Positions 33,499 to 47,900 of a stretch of DNA of 64,000 nt are shown here, piece after piece. The stretch is from Nyssa sinensis (lineage: Eukaryota; Streptophyta; Magnoliopsida; Cornales; Nyssaceae), in contig CM018036.1 in assembly GCA_008638375.1 (NCBI GenBank), forward strand, positions 14,308,328 to 14,372,327, given 5' to 3'. The position numbers and the translations under genes were made by a program. The notes below the pieces were generated by a model that saw nothing but the letters and a program-made list of their open reading frames with translations, did no database searches and was not told the origin of the DNA. Within the stretch, counting starts at the first letter, position 1, and every line of letters begins with the position of its first letter.

Positions 33499-36400
33499 TG
33501 TAATATCCCGATCCGGAATACCGGGTCATCTGACACGCATTACGAGATTAAGAAAAATTAGTGTAAAGATATTTACACTCAAGAGAATAATTAATTGATT
33601 AATTATTTAAATTAATTAATTAAGATAATCACTTTTAATTATGATTAATTCTTATGGCACACAATTACACGCATGAAATGTGTGTTATGTATATGAATAT
33701 GTGATCAAGTATGTATGTATGTATGTATGTATGTACATAAATACATTAAATATATATATATATATATATATATGTATCTATAATACAACTCACACACATA
33801 CACATGAAGACACACACACACACACACACACTGTCACTGCCGACACTCACACCTACACACCATTGTTCACACTCACACTGTCACTTTATTTTATACACAC
33901 AAATATATATATATATATATATTATATACAAAATATCAAGCATTAAAATCCAAATGAAAATTGAATGGAAAGCTGAAGCTCAAAAAGCAGAATTTATGAG
34001 AGTGTAAGATGAATTGATGAAGGCTAGGAATAGGCTTAAAACGTGCAGAGAGAGAGAATGGAAGAGAGAGAGAGGTCGGTTGGCTGATCTTTAAGAACAA
34101 AGCATGCATTACATGCTTGTTCTATAAGAAGGAGATTAAGAAGCAAGAAGAAGGAAAGAAAAATCAAAGTGAAGAAGGGTTAAACTGCAACAAAAAGGTG
34201 AGAAAACTTGAAAGTTATCATTTTTCTCTCTCTAGAATCTTGCATTATTAGGAACTGTTTTTAAGTTGTATACAATTATATGATGCAAGGTATATGTCTA
34301 TGAGATTGTTAAGCATGAAATTTAGCCTTGAAATGATCAAAAAAATGGGTAACCCACGAAACAGCCATTGAAGACCTTGCTTGAAGCAGGTCTAAAACCG
34401 TTACAGCCAAACCAGTTTTGGCTTGTCAAGACTTCAAATAGAGACTATGAGGGTTTTAAAAACCCTAATACACGATCGCAGAACCCAAGAAAAACTCTCC
34501 AAAAACCAAATTGCAGGTTTCGGGTTTGGAGACCAACCTTCCAAAATCACACCAAAACGAGTATATCAAAATGGAAAATTGAACTACATGAAAAATAGAT
34601 TGCAACGGATCAAACCCCAAGGGTTTTAGCTCAGAACTGAGCGTATACGACCGAATTACAGGTCGGGTTATCGCAACTTAAATCGAGTACCTGAGCTAGA
34701 TTTGAATCCCCAAATCAATACAAAACTATACCTTAAGGTCTTAGGGAATGTTTGGAAAAGAAAACAGACGAAATGGACCCTCAAAACATCATGAAACTTA
34801 ATTGAAAAAAATTAGGGTTTCGGATGAACAGTGTTGACCTTCGTGGGGAAGATGACACTGTTCGGGTCGGCTATGGTTCGGTTACGGGTCTGGGTTAAAC
34901 CGGATCAAAAACGGGTCATAGGTTATTTAAACGACAGCATATATGTTTTAAATTTTTAAACGCTAGGGCTGACGTCATCGTGACATCAGCAACACATGGC
35001 AAACCGGCTGGTTTACAATCAGACCGGACCGGTTCACTTAATATTCAACCGAACCCACTGGTTTTTCTAATTTATTTAAAACTAAATGAACCAAGACTTT
35101 CCCTAATTGCGGATTGACCCCAGAACTTCTGGGAAATCCTACTGTGGTCCAACTAATAAGAATTTTATGTAATTAAACCCCTAGAAAAATAATTAAATAA
35201 TTATTTTATAAATGGAGAAAAATTATTATTGTGCCCCTGGGTCATAAATAGTGCAAACGAAGTCCAAATTAAACATTTGAATATTGTACTTTTACTATTT
35301 TTGGATATTCTGAGACTAATGGCGAGGTCCGAAAATTCAAGATGGGGCCCGAAAAATGAAGACACGTAAAGGAGTAAAATGACCAAAATACCCCTTGTCC
35401 AAAATTAACAAATTATTAGTGTATTTTCACTATCTCGGATCTTCTGAGTCCAATGGTGAGGTCCACGACACGAGACGGGGTTCTGAAAAATAAAGACACG
35501 TAAATAGGTAAATGACCATTTTACCCTTTTACATTCAAAAGTTCAAATTAAATTCTAGGAAAGCCTAAACTGACTTTCTTCGATGCTCCGGACTCAATAG
35601 TAGAGTCTATTCGACCAAAAGAAGTGTCTAAAATAAAAAGACATAAAATTTGATGAATATCATCTGTCAAATGACAATAAATTGAAATATTACCGATGTG
35701 CTAAACTAAGGCACGTACGAGGAAATAAGATACGAGAAGACGCGACACGAAAACATGTGAAGTAAATAAATTTAAATTAAAGTTAATGGAGCTACCAGAA
35801 GAGTATAAGTTGAAATAAATTAAATTCCTAACACATTAAATTGTGTCATAGGTTAAGGTACGAGTTAAATTAAGTACATATGAAATTATGAGATCGTTTA
35901 GGATCAAATACGAACTAAGCATAAGTTAAGCAGCATCAATAGGTGTTATTACGGTGAATGTGAAGTTGATGAGATATTTGTGAATTGTTCTTAGGAACTA
36001 CAAGGAAAGTAGGAAAGCACGTTATTAGCACTAACCCTAAAGGACCAAGGTGAGTAACCCTGTGTTTGAAATGGAGATTTAACTCCATATATTTGACGAA
36101 GTTTTAAGTTCAAGTTATATGAAGCATTTGAATATCAAATTCAGTTTACACAATTTCTGTTTTTTAAAAAATATGCTGTTACGATATGCTGGTTAAATGT
36201 TTTATATTTAATTTCTTTCTTGGAAATGTTTAGCATGGTCGGGTTAAAATGTATTTTCTTTAACTATTCTGAATTTGATTGTTACACGTATTTGAAGTTA
36301 TATTGCAGAAGTCATATGTTTCATGTTTTAAATATTCATGAAAAGTATCTATTGACGTAGCCATGTGATAAATGTTTTGTAAGATAATATAGTTAAAATC

Positions 36401-37392
36401 CTTCAGGATTCAACAGTAAATGTCACATAGTCAGGATTTTGGGTTACTTCGGAACTCAAGTACTCTGTCATGTGAAATGCCCGGTAGCAGGATCTAATCC
36501 CCCTGGCAATTATTATGGACAGTATTGGCAGTAATACGAGAGTCTGGTTCGAAACAGATTCCACCTAATTAAAGAGAAAAGATGACAAAATGATTTCGGA
36601 AATGGAAGCAAGTTTTTACCCCCATTTTTGTGTACGTGTTTATATGCTTTTAAAGTGCATATGCTCTATTTGAAGAAATGTGTATTTAGCTTGAATACTT
36701 TAAATGTTTCAAAGCTATTTATTTAAAAATGCATATGTTTCGAGTTTTTATACTCGATTTGAGAAGTACGAGTTTAGCTTGAATACTTTAAATGTTTCAA
36801 GCCATTTGTTTTAAGAATGCATATACTCTGTGTTCTAAAATGTACGAGCAATTGGTAGTGAGTATTTTATAAACTCTCAAGTGATAAACCACTACCAGTT
36901 GAAAACCCCATGAAGAATGCAGGAATTACTCACAAGCTTAGATTAGCTTACCCGGATTTTATTCGGACCCCCCTTTCAGGTGATAGACAGTAGTTTTGCT
37001 TAGAAGACGATGAAGACGGATCTGCCATCTTGGGAAGTTGTTTTTACATAGTTTCTTTATGAAACCATATGAATCTTAAGCACAAACTTTTGTATTAGTA
37101 AACAGTACTGAGAATATGTATTAAGCCCTCTGGGTAGTGGACTTGTAATATTATAAGTTCTTAAGTTTTATTATGCTCTGAATGTAAAATCATGTGTACC
37201 GCAATGTGAAAAGCGGCAGTACCGAACGGATCTGAAAATTTAAAAAAAATGAGAAGTTTTCAAGCTTCCGCAACCACTTGAAACACATCTATTCGATACC
37301 GCTGCAGATGTGTGCCTTGTCCTGAGGTCCCGGGCCTAAGGACAGCAGTCGCAATCCGGGAATCCAAATAGGATGGATTTCGGGTCGTGACA
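33499..37392 (+). mobile_element. Solo LTR (~3.9 kb), unit B copy
   Basis: Same termini as at 8830-12723 (TGTAATATCCCG ... GGGTCGTGACA) and the same flanking TGCGG (33494-33498 and 37393-37397), showing common inheritance of one insertion. It differs by small indels, a shorter GA tract near 34047 and the inverted segment at 33771-33900. Confidence 0.8.
33771..33900. repeat. Segment inverted relative to unit A, with (CA)n
   Basis: Reads CA-rich (aactcacacacatacacatg ... cacacctacacaccattg), the reverse complement of 9091-9200, between (TA)n tracts at about 33747-33770 and 33903-33922. It also has a longer CA run and an extra short duplicated piece (cactcacactgtcac). Confidence 0.85.
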
Positions 37393-37397
37393 TGCGG

Positions 37398-38229
37398 GGT
37401 CAAATATGTGTTGACTCAATTCATTTTTAACCCATCTTATTTTGACCCATTTAGTTGTGAACAAAATATGACTTCAATTTATTTTTAATCTAATTTATTT
37501 TTGACCCGTCCAAACTCATTTGCCAGGCGTACTTGTGCCCTTCAACAACATTGTTTGGAGAATAGTAGTATGCATTTACCATCTAAATATTAATATTTCG
37601 GTATCATCATTCTATTTTGGATGATAAATTGACCGAAGTTCATTAAGAAAAAAATGGTGTTCATTTTCTTTTTGTACATCTAATTGAAAAAGTAAAAACA
37701 AGAATGCTGAGAAAAAGGAAACAGGGGGAACAGGACAAAAGAAGAAGGAATATTTTGGTAATTTCAATTTTAATTTGTTTTACAAAAATATGAAACTTTG
37801 AAGAATGTGGAAAACTTCTAAACTTAGTTAATTAAGTAATTAAAAATAAATAAATAAATTTAAAATCACGTTGCCAAGGGAGAAACCAAGACCATTAATC
37901 TAGGAGAACAAAAAAGGAAATATTCAGATTTAAAAGAATCTCTTATAAAAAATTAAAAAAACTCCTCTCCCCTCCAAGTCTAACATCAGTCCGCCGTTGT
38001 AACTAGAGCCGGCTCTATATTATGTGGGGCCTAAAAGAATAAAGTGAGTTAGACTCTTTATTTTTTCATATTAAATTATGTATATTGTTATATAAATATA
38101 TATTATAATATAAATTTGTAATAGTGTCTAATAATAAATATAAATATTGAATAAAATTATAATAATAGAATTCTTACATAATTTAACAAATTAAGTACTA
38201 AAAAACTGAAATATAAACTACACATCTAA
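37398..38229. other. Intergenic, no gene seen
   Basis: Counterpart of 12729-13560. No coding or RNA feature recognised. Confidence 0.6.
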
Positions 38230-38510
38230 CACCACAAGAAAAGATACTTTTAGCGAAGTATACTAACGCACAAAGTTTATATTGCTAAAAGTGTTAAAAT
38301 TATGTTGTTTATACAGAATTAATGGTGATAACTTTTTAGCGACACACGTTTAGATTATTAGCGACGAACCTCTAATAAATAATTTTGGCAACGCACTTTG
38401 CTAATAATTCGAATTATTTAAACAATGCCGTTTTAAACTTCGGTAATTATTCGCGACGCGCATTGGGCTATTAAGTAACGCACATATGTGCATCACTAAT
38501 AGCCTTTTTA
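38230..38510 (+). mobile_element. Degenerate CACTA-type terminus, unit B
   Basis: Counterpart of 13561-13850, starting CACCACAAGAAAAG with degenerate ttagcgac subterminal repeats. It predates the segmental duplication. Confidence 0.6.
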
Positions 38511-39173
38511 AATCCCTAAATTTCAATAGCAATTCAAACCCTCACGAGTACTGGCCTTTTGTCTCTCTCTTACTATAAAGGGTGAGTTATTTCGTTACTT
38601 CAAATGTGTGTGTGTATATATATATGTTGTGTGTGTGCGTGTGTGCATGTGTGTTTATATATATGTTTCGTGTTGTTTAAGTCTATGCATATATGTGTTT
38701 AAAGAAATGTATGTATAGGGTTGATTCTCTGTTATTTGATATTTCTCAAATCAATCCTATAAATCATTTAGATAACATGCATATGCATTTTGAAAGAAAA
38801 AAATTATAGTAGTTGTGCTATTAACATTAATAAAAATAATCTTAGTAACCTATCAGATAAAAAACATTAGTAATCAAAAATAATTTTATGTAGAGTGTAT
38901 TTTTCTCAATAACTGACTATAATTTTATACATTATCTTAATATTATATATAATTAATGTTCTTCTTGTTTATGTAGTAGAGGGAAAAAATAAGAAATAAA
39001 CAACAAAACAAAACATGTATTAATTTGTCCTATTTAACTTCTAACATTGTGAATATAAAAAGTAGCTAACTAGTCAAGGACTCCTTGAAGTTAATATAGT
39101 TTTGAAGTTTGAACAAAGAACTATTGAAAACTAGAATTTAAAGATTTATATTGCTTGTAAATTAACCCGATTA
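38511..39173. other. Spacer, no gene seen
   Basis: Counterpart of 13851-14495, with an expanded GT/TA-rich microsatellite near 38604-38655. Confidence 0.5.
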
Positions 39174-39651
39174 CATCCACAAATTGACGGTCAATCAGAA
39201 CGCACCATTCAGATTCTAGAGGATATGCTATGCGTATATGTCAAGGATTCTAGAGGTAATTAGGAGGATCACTTGCCACTTGTAGAGTTTTGCTACAACA
39301 ATGGCTATCAGGCTAGCATCAAGATGTCACCGTTTGAGGTATTGTATGGTAGATCTTGTAGATCGCCTATTTATTGGACCAAGGTTGGAGCCACAAATGT
39401 TTTGAGTCCATATTTAGTACAAGAAACCACAGAGAAGATAAAGATTATCAGGCAACGATTGTTCATGGCAGGAGAGTAGGCAAAAGAGTTATGTGGACAA
39501 GAGACAAACATCATTAGCTTTTGAGGTTGGAGATTATGTATTCCTCAAATTAAAGTTTCTTTACGGAAGGGTTTGGCGAGATTTGGATATGGCAGGAAGT
39601 TAGCAATGAGGTAGATCAAACCAGTCGAGATCCTTGAGAGGATTGGGGAGG
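39174..39651 (+). pseudogene. Ty3/gypsy integrase C-terminal fragment, unit B
   Basis: Counterpart of 14496-14973, with the same HPQIDGQSERTIQ start. It has an additional nonsense codon (TAG at 39261-39263 where unit A has TGG, the W of YWEDH), then continues LPLVEFCYNNGYQ and MSPFEVLYGRSCRSP. It is a dead remnant. Confidence 0.85.
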
Positions 39652-41222
39652 TCGTTTCATAAATTTCAATAAGATAATAATGAATAAAAAATCAAAAATA
39701 TTAAATTTTTCATGAAAATAATATGAAATAACAAATAAAGAAAATGGAGAAACTTAAATAAGAGAGTGGGTGTGATGTACACTTGGTCTAGAAATTTAGC
39801 AATTGTGATTGAATTTGTGTGCTTAGATCTTTGGATGTGTTCATATATGATTCTATTATTGTTGTAGATGTTGGGGATGAAAATAAAGTAGTTTGGAAGT
39901 GTAGATGATGAGTGTGATTGAAAAGAGATAAGTATACTATGTTTCTAAGTGTGAATTAGGAGTTTTGGAAAGTTCATTCGAATGAGGGTTCCATTTGTTT
40001 GAATGACCAAACTAGAGAGTGAATGTTGAGAAAATTCTAGGGCATCGTTCAAACAACTGTGCGGCAGAAATCTAGATCGCTATTTTTAAATTCTTTCCTC
40101 TTCTCACTTTTTCTTATTTCATCTCTCATTCTTTTCTCTCAAGCCAAAGAAGGGGAAAAAGCTAGGGTTTTTACTACTCCATATATATCTTTAAAAACTT
40201 TAAGATTAAAGTTCACAATGTCTTCCTACTATAAGAATTCATCATTTGGAGGATCTTTCACCATTTTGAAAGCTAGGATCTCAAGAGGTTTCACAAAGAT
40301 CCAAGGGTAAAATTTAGAGTTTTCTTTTCCTTTTCAAATTTCTCAAATCCCTCATGGATTTAGGTCATTTGGGTGAAGTTACCAGTGTTTTTATTTTCTT
40401 AAAGTGTGGGAGTGAGGATTGAGATTATGATTTTCGAATCTCTCACTTTCTACAATACAAGCCTACTTTTTCTCAAGCTTTGAGGTAAGAATTTCTAACC
40501 TAGTTTGAAGGTTAGGTTTTTTCATGGAAACACATTATACATTCCATCTCATTTCTTGACTTGTCTTATAAATGTCATGTAAATATCATGTTTTGGACCA
40601 TAATGAAAATATTAAATGTCATGTATGACGTGCTTATAACTTGAAAATGAATGTTATTTCATTGAAATTTGTTAAGTAATGAGTGAGGTGATTTTGTGAG
40701 ATTATTGACACTATGGATAAGGATGAAATAAAAAGTCTCGATTGATGGATGAGAGAGAGTTAAGCGCTTGTGAGATTGCGCAACATACCCGGGGATATTT
40801 TGTGATGAAGCTAATGTCTCCCTTTAGTTTTGAACCATAAACCCATGCAAGTAGTGGTGCATTGCTAACAGGTTAGTATTTCGAGAAGTGCCAAACTTTA
40901 TCGGAGGCTATTAGTAGATTAAGCCTGTATGGGTGGTGGTATATTGCTAACATGTTTGTTGCTTCTGAAGTGCCAAGCTTTATCGGGAGCCATTTGTTAA
41001 TTAAATTAGTTAAGTGAGTTTTGGGATTTGTTAATTGAAATTGTAGTTTTGGAATGTGATTGAGAAAGACCGAGTTAGAAATTGATTGTGATCCATGTTG
41101 TTTGCATTTACCTTTCCTTGTAAATTTTATGACGCTTATTTATACTTATTACTAATTGTATATTTCTCGTGATTAGGTTGCTTAGTCATATTATTAGAGA
41201 TGTGATGAAATTTTGGTTGTTG

Positions 41223-41254
<32 letters not shown>

Positions 41255-41342
41255 GTTTGTTTGACATTTGCTTGAAACTATACATGTCACATGCCTAAGT
41301 TTTGTACTGCTTTAATCTTTTGTACTTTAGGATCTCTATTAG

Positions 41343-42810
41343 GGTTGGTGTTACCCATATATTTATCTTAAAGGAGGGGATGAATAGTGTGTTTTACAAA
41401 TGTTGACAACTTTTACTACCTTTAAAAATGAATGCACGAAATTCACAAGCATGTAAAATAGTATAGAGAAAAAGAGAGAGCAAACATATCAATTTTTATG
41501 AGGTTCAGAAAACTTACTATGTCCTCGACTCAAGAATCCCTATTTGAGTTTTTCTATTATCTTGAACTCCTCACAGGTGGAGGTCAAATCTTTATAGCAA
41601 GAGCTCCTACCCTTTTGCCTAACAAAATATCCCTTTTTGCTTTATAAGGGTAGCACCTACTCGCAAATCTCACTGTAATGAGAAGATACAAAGTTTCTTT
41701 TTACCAACAAGCAATCTCTTCAAGAGTAGATTGGTGCATAAATGCTCACTTTCTATAGATTGATCAAATGTAAGCTCAAAATATTTAAGATGAGCAAAAC
41801 TTTTTTATCTTGGTTTTCAATGGTTAGGTCTAAAGTCAATAATAGAGATGTAGAAGTGTAAGTTGTAAAAAGATAGCAATAAATGCTTTAAAGAACATCT
41901 ATTTATAGCCTTCAAATGAATATGACAGTTGCATTTCAAGATAGAGTCGTTCCCTCGTTTTTAATTTGTTTAAAATTTGAATTTTTGATTGCTAAATTGA
42001 CAAAACAGTCGACTGAATTCACCAATCAATCGATTGGATCTTGATCCAATCGATTGATTAACTCAATTGATTTTTCTAAAGGGTTTGACGTTCATGTATT
42101 CAAGAAAAATCACTCAACTAGTTCTAAGAGACAGTCAAATGGTTCTAATGTACATTATTTTAGACTTTAAAAGTTAGTTTACTGAATCTTTAATTAGGTC
42201 GACTATTTTGGACAGTGGGTTCAGGCCGTGTATTTGAAAAAGTCACTTAGTTGATTGATTTAAGGAATTGGTTCACTGGTTTGTTTAGTGTAAAAATACA
42301 TTAGTCGACTGATTCTTAGAACTAGTCGATTTGTTTTGACAGAATTGACATTATTACTTTTTGCTTTCACAGTGTTTCACTTTTAAAACCTGTTGATATT
42401 TAAAAAGCTAAAGTATAGCAATGCGTTGCTTTGAAAAATTATTTTAGGATTGGTTCTAGTTGATCATTATATTTTAAATAATAAGAGAGCTTATGACTAA
42501 TGATCAATCTAATCATAAATTACTCAAAATCCAAAATAAAGAAAATAAAAATCCTCTCTAGACTTGTCTTGATTCCTTAACCTTGAGTATGTCCATTTGC
42601 TTGTATCACCATGAAAGAATTTTACTTGATTGAATTTTGGTTTTGAAGCTTGTGCTTTGAGTGAAGTCCTTAAGTTTAATGGATTTTGTTAGTTTTTGGT
42701 CAATAATTTTCTTGGACTTAGATAACTTATTTGCGTTGTCACTAGATAAAATATTAGTCCACATAGACAATCCTTATTGTCATCAAAATTATTGAGATTC
42801 CATTGGGGCT
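41343..42810. mobile_element. Insertion nested in the gypsy LTR, unit B copy
   Basis: Counterpart of 16661-18130 with the same junctions, so the nesting predates the segmental duplication. Confidence 0.5.
42024..42059. repeat. Perfect 36-bp palindrome
   Basis: Two perfectly complementary 17-base arms (AATCAATCGATTGGATC) around TT, inside the nested LTR-like insertion. Unit A has one mismatch. Confidence 0.9.
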
Positions 42811-43252
42811 AATAGTTGTTTTGATCCCTACCAGATGCATGTAACGACAAGGAGCCGGCGACTTGACGATGGGACTTGAAGAACATCTTTTTTTTTTCTT
42901 TTGGATGTAATTGACCCTTAGGTTTCATTATGTAAATGTTAAAGTTAAGGAAGTTAATACTTATATATTTTTTTTTTTGTATATGTACCGGAATGCATCC
43001 AAAACTAGTGACGTTGCATACTCTTGACATGTGAAAAGCTATGACAGAGTGAATACAATTTCTTGATTAAATATATGTTGAGCGATTCTTGATAATGGTA
43101 AATAAAACACATAAAGTAGATATATATGTTATGAAGACCGAAGTAAAAATAGGTTAATTAAAGAATGGATTGAGACTAACATAAATTACTTGTGTGGCAT
43201 AATCTTGTTCTATCAAGATCACCCTCGGATCTTTGAAGCCCGGAGTGTGACG

Positions 43253-44619
43253 CAATCTATCTGTAGCTAGGAATTTCAAGTGAAAAATTCTATTTGAACA
43301 ATCAGGAAATAAAGTCTATCTCATCAACCAGTGTAAAACTAGTAGATCTTCATCTTTGCATATGATATAAACTTGATTTATCAATATGAAAACTATCAAC
43401 CAAAAAATATACCAACATAAAATAATTACAATAACATCAATTAAGATGCAATATTAACTTTCTACCAGTTTTAGTTGTTGATACTTATTAACTTGTTTGA
43501 GAAGTTAAATCGTTTGTTGGTGCTCTATTTCCCGCCATTTAATACTAACTCCAAGAGAGCATTAAATTTGCTTTCCATGGAGAAGTGGATGTTGTTCAAT
43601 TTGAAAACATCATTACTTTTCAAGTGTTAAACTTTTTAGAACTGTTAATCCTTCACGTGAGACGGGTATTAATGTATTATACGTGACTGAACAGTGATCA
43701 CAAAGTTTTCTTTATGTCAATGTAAACTAAGCAAAAATCGCCAGAGAAAGATCAATTTTTTTTTTTGATAAGTAGAGAAAGATCAGTTTTTCCATTGAAA
43801 AAAAAAATTCACTAAAGTTGGATCCTTTGAAAAGTCTTTTTAGAATTAAACGTCTTTAGATCCTTTCTTCAGTTTACGTTAGAAACAATCTAATCACATG
43901 TGGGAAGATAAGTATTATCCAATAGCGTAAGAAAGAGAGTTTTTGTGAATGCAAATTAGAATGAAAGGTGGGAAAAAATCAAAAAAGGAAAAAAATAGTG
44001 AGGTAAACAGAAAATTTGATAATCTAAAAAAGAAATATAAAAAATAGTATTTTTGACAAAAAAAAAAGTGAAGATATTTTTGCCAAATAAAATGTAAAAC
44101 ATTTTTTTTTTTTTGAGAAAACATCATATTTTTATATATAATATAGATAGATATAAATATAGATAAATAAGAGAAACAACTGTACTTATAATTTAGAGTG
44201 CAATTACTTTGTGACAAGGATAATAAAGGCATAGTTTATTAGAACCAGACCAGTCGATTCAACCCGGTTGAATCTCGAATCGGACATTAAATCGGTTCAC
44301 TTTGATTAATATATTATTTTTCTTAAAGAATTAGAAAAAACTAGTTGAACAGATCGATTTTTTTTTTTTTAAATCGAATGAATCGGCTTATTTTTTAAAA
44401 CAACCGGTTGAATTACTTTATGTCTTTTTATTACCTACAATTTTTTTCTTCTTACAAAACTTCTTATTTTTAATGATTAAATAATAAAATTTAGTATAAA
44501 ATAAGATATTGTTTTATGTGTATTTGTTATATATGCAAATATATAAAACTTATACATTAAAATAATTTCAATAATTATACTTATATTATTTTCTTAATTT
44601 TTAATATATTTATATATAT
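43253..44619. other. Intergenic, no gene seen
   Basis: AT-rich DNA equivalent to about 18576-20030 of unit A. No gene recognised. Confidence 0.6.
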
Positions 44620-44825
44620 TTTTAACATATTACTTAATAAATTAGTTAAACTATCAATTGAAATTGTAAATCATGAATTGATTCTTTTACCGATTCATTG
44701 TTAGTATAATAAAATTTTTTTTCTTGGCAGCTGGCTGACGGATGAAAATAGGGACGGTGTTTCCGCCTTAAATGATAACCGGTGATTATAATAACAGAAA
44801 CAGACAAATTTATTGTAGGTAAACT

Positions 44826-44860
<35 letters not shown>

Positions 44861-44945
44861 CCTGAAATTAGACTTGTAATCAACTTGGACGTGTGCAATC
44901 GTTGCCTGTTACCCATTCAACTGCCAGGCGTTCACTCACATTTAT
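44620..44945. repeat. Repeat X, first copy (unit B)
   Basis: Matches 49085-49365 (second copy) and 20030-20260 of unit A. The conserved core starts cagctggctga and includes gggacggtgtttccgcc. Both B copies share the piece cattcaactgccaggcgttc, which is absent from A. A (TA)n tract lies at about 44835-44861. Confidence 0.85.
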
Positions 44946-44959
44946 TTATTAAAAATTTA

Positions 44960-47900
44960 GAAAAAAATAAAGAACAAAACTTGCACATTTAGTACACTTA
45001 TAATTTGGAAGGACAAAATCTGAATACTTTGAGATTAAGTCTTTTCTTTTGGTATCCATTAATAAACAAGTTGTGTCACCCCCAAATTAGCGAACCCAGG
45101 CTAAGAGACAAAAGAAATATTGAACTGAAAGATAACAGACATTCTCAAACTTCGTACATGTTCTAATACATACATAAAGTCGGACGTTGGTTCACATATT
45201 CAAAATGAAATACATTCGGGTTATGCCCTTCATATATAAAGGCCCATCGGGCCCATATCCCTCATCGACCGTCTCATATCGTACAGCTGGAACTATCTGA
45301 ATGTTTGCCCATAAAGGTCAGCTAACCTGGGAAATATAATGCTAATGCAAGAAACAAACTAAGTGTGGATTCGAGTGTAATATTCTAATGCATTCTATAT
45401 CATAATGACAGTATATAAACAGTATACAGTATATGAGCAAGATGCGTGACACACCCATGCAACTCTATGCCACCCATGTCTCATGATACGGTCATTCTCT
45501 GCTGGCATGAGTACCGCCACTTATGTCTCGCTTCACGGTCCGGAATCCGTCAGGCTCGCAAGTACCTAATGGCCGATTTTGGGTTTTTCACCACAGGATC
45601 TGCACCCTCATAATGCAAAGCACCAAGTGCTTACCCACGCCATGTCCAAGGAATCACACCATGCCAATATGCTCTAATCTCATCATGTCATAATGCAATC
45701 CCAATGATGCATTTCAGTCATACATAAAACATGCTTTCAAATGTACAATTCATAACATCGACAGTTCTTCAAGCAGATAATTCACACACCACGTTAACAC
45801 ATGAAATATACTCATAATCATCATCCAACTAAACAAGATAGCACATAGCACATAAGCATGTGAACACTCGGACAAACATGTGAACAATTAACGCAGCAAA
45901 GCAGGTATTCCTAATCTCAATTCTATTTCTTACTTAGCACAATATATCGTACCTGGTAATCGATCTCAAACCGGAAAAGTATACTCGTAGTCAAGTGAAA
46001 CCACCGTAAGAACATTGAAGGTCAGGTCACATTCTCTTTGCCTTTCCGTGTCCCTAAAATTCATAACATGAAACTCAGTTTAATCGTCACTTGAATTATG
46101 CTATTCATCAAATTTTACGTCTTTATCTTATAAGCTTCCACTTTGCTAAATTAAACTCTACTATTGAATCCGGGACATTGAAGAAAATAAGTTTAGGCTT
46201 TCGTAGAATTCAATTCGGGCATCTGGGTCAAAAAGGGCAAAACAGTCATTTTGCACTTTACACGGGTCCTTACATTTCGTGACCTCTTTTCACAAATCGG
46301 ACTCTACGGTTGAGTTCGGAATGCTCGAGATAATAAAGTTTCACTATTTGTTTACCTAATTCGGAGTTCATTTGACTGTACTTCAATTCAGGGGTATTTT
46401 GGTAATTTTATGTGTTGCTACGTGTCTTTTATTTTTTTTTGGGACCCCGTCTCGTAAAATGGACCTCACCATTGGCCTCGGAATGGTCGAGATAGTCAAA
46501 ATACACTAATGACTTGTCCCATTTGGACTCCGGGATATTTTTGAATATTTAATTAATTAAATTAATTTATTAATTAATTAATTAATTTAATTAATATTTT
46601 ATTAATATTTAATTCTGGTGGGCCTAACTGTAATTTCTCCAAAGTGCAGGGGTTAAAATGTAATTTTCGAAAGTTCAGGGTCAAGTTTGTAATTTTTAAA
46701 AGTCTAGGGGCAATTTTGTAATTTCGAGAAAAACCCTTATTCTCTATTTGGATAGCCAAACAGTGGCTAATCCAAAACAGGGATAAGATATCCCTGTTCC
46801 CATTAAATTCAATTTTCTAATTTCTTATCCTCGTAGCCAAACAGACCCATTGGACTTTTAATTTAAAACCAGTGAGTGACACGTGGCAGGGGCGGACCGG
46901 CCCAAGCCCAACCCGACCCGAACCGAACCGGATCCGGACCCGAACAGTCCTCATCTCCCCCCCGTTTTTCCGGTAGGGTTCCGGCGGGTCTCCGGTCACC
47001 TTCTCCGGCGACGTCGCCGGAAACTGCAAAAATCAAGTTTTTAAACTTGATTTTTCTTGGTGTTTTCAAAGCCATTTCCAATTCTAAACTAACCCACAAT
47101 GTTTTTAAAACATTATAACATAATTTGGGGCCATTTAAACGGAGTAATCTACCTCATTTCTTTCCCTATCAGTTTTCCGGCCGACTGAAATTTTCCCATT
47201 TCATGCTCATTTTTCTATTGTTTTTCCTTCTTTCTTTTCCTATTCTTTTTCTGCACTTCATAGGATTATTTTAGGATCATTTGAATAGAGTTCTACACAT
47301 AAAATAACAAGGTCCAACCTCCATGGCCGAGACCTGTAACTTGGATTTTCTCCCTATTCCCTCACCCATTTCTTCTCATTCTTTTTGCAAAATGATCCCT
47401 ACATCATGCTCTCAAGATCCTACAATTTAAATCAGTTAACATGCTCTTAAAAAAATAAGACAGAAGCAGCCCACTCACCAATGATTTCGGCTTTTCTCCC
47501 TGTGCAGGTTTCCTCTCTCCCTTCAGTTTCTCGATCCACTTCTGCCCTTTCAGAAATCTCTCTCCCCCTTGCTCTCAGTTTTCTTTTCTTTCCTTTTCTT
47601 TTCTTCTCACCCGAGACACACAATCATATACACAAAGTCACTCTCTCTCTCCCTATCATTTCTCTCTCTCTTTCCCTAAGACTAAACCTAACCTCTGGCC
47701 AGACCTGCACCTCCCACTCCCTGAATTCCACTCACACACACAACCTCAACCCATGCCCCTTTTGAGTGTGTAACACTCAATACACACTCACACACACACG
47801 GCACACACATCACACATAGTGCCTTGTGCACTATTTTATATATATATATATAAATATACACATATTCTCTAAATTATGTATATATTATACATACATGCAC

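Larger units (their letters stand above)
39652..43252 (+). mobile_element. 3' LTR of the gypsy remnant (with nested insertion), unit B
   Basis: Counterpart of 14974-18575, ending gagtgtgacg. Contains the nested insertion 41343-42810 and a (TA)n tract near 41224-41243. The open frame 40059-40310 lies inside the LTR and is not credited. Confidence 0.7.

Noticed and set aside
47481..47765. 94-codon serine/leucine-rich frame in the solo LTR
   Set aside because: It is a translation of TC-rich low-complexity sequence inside a non-coding LTR.
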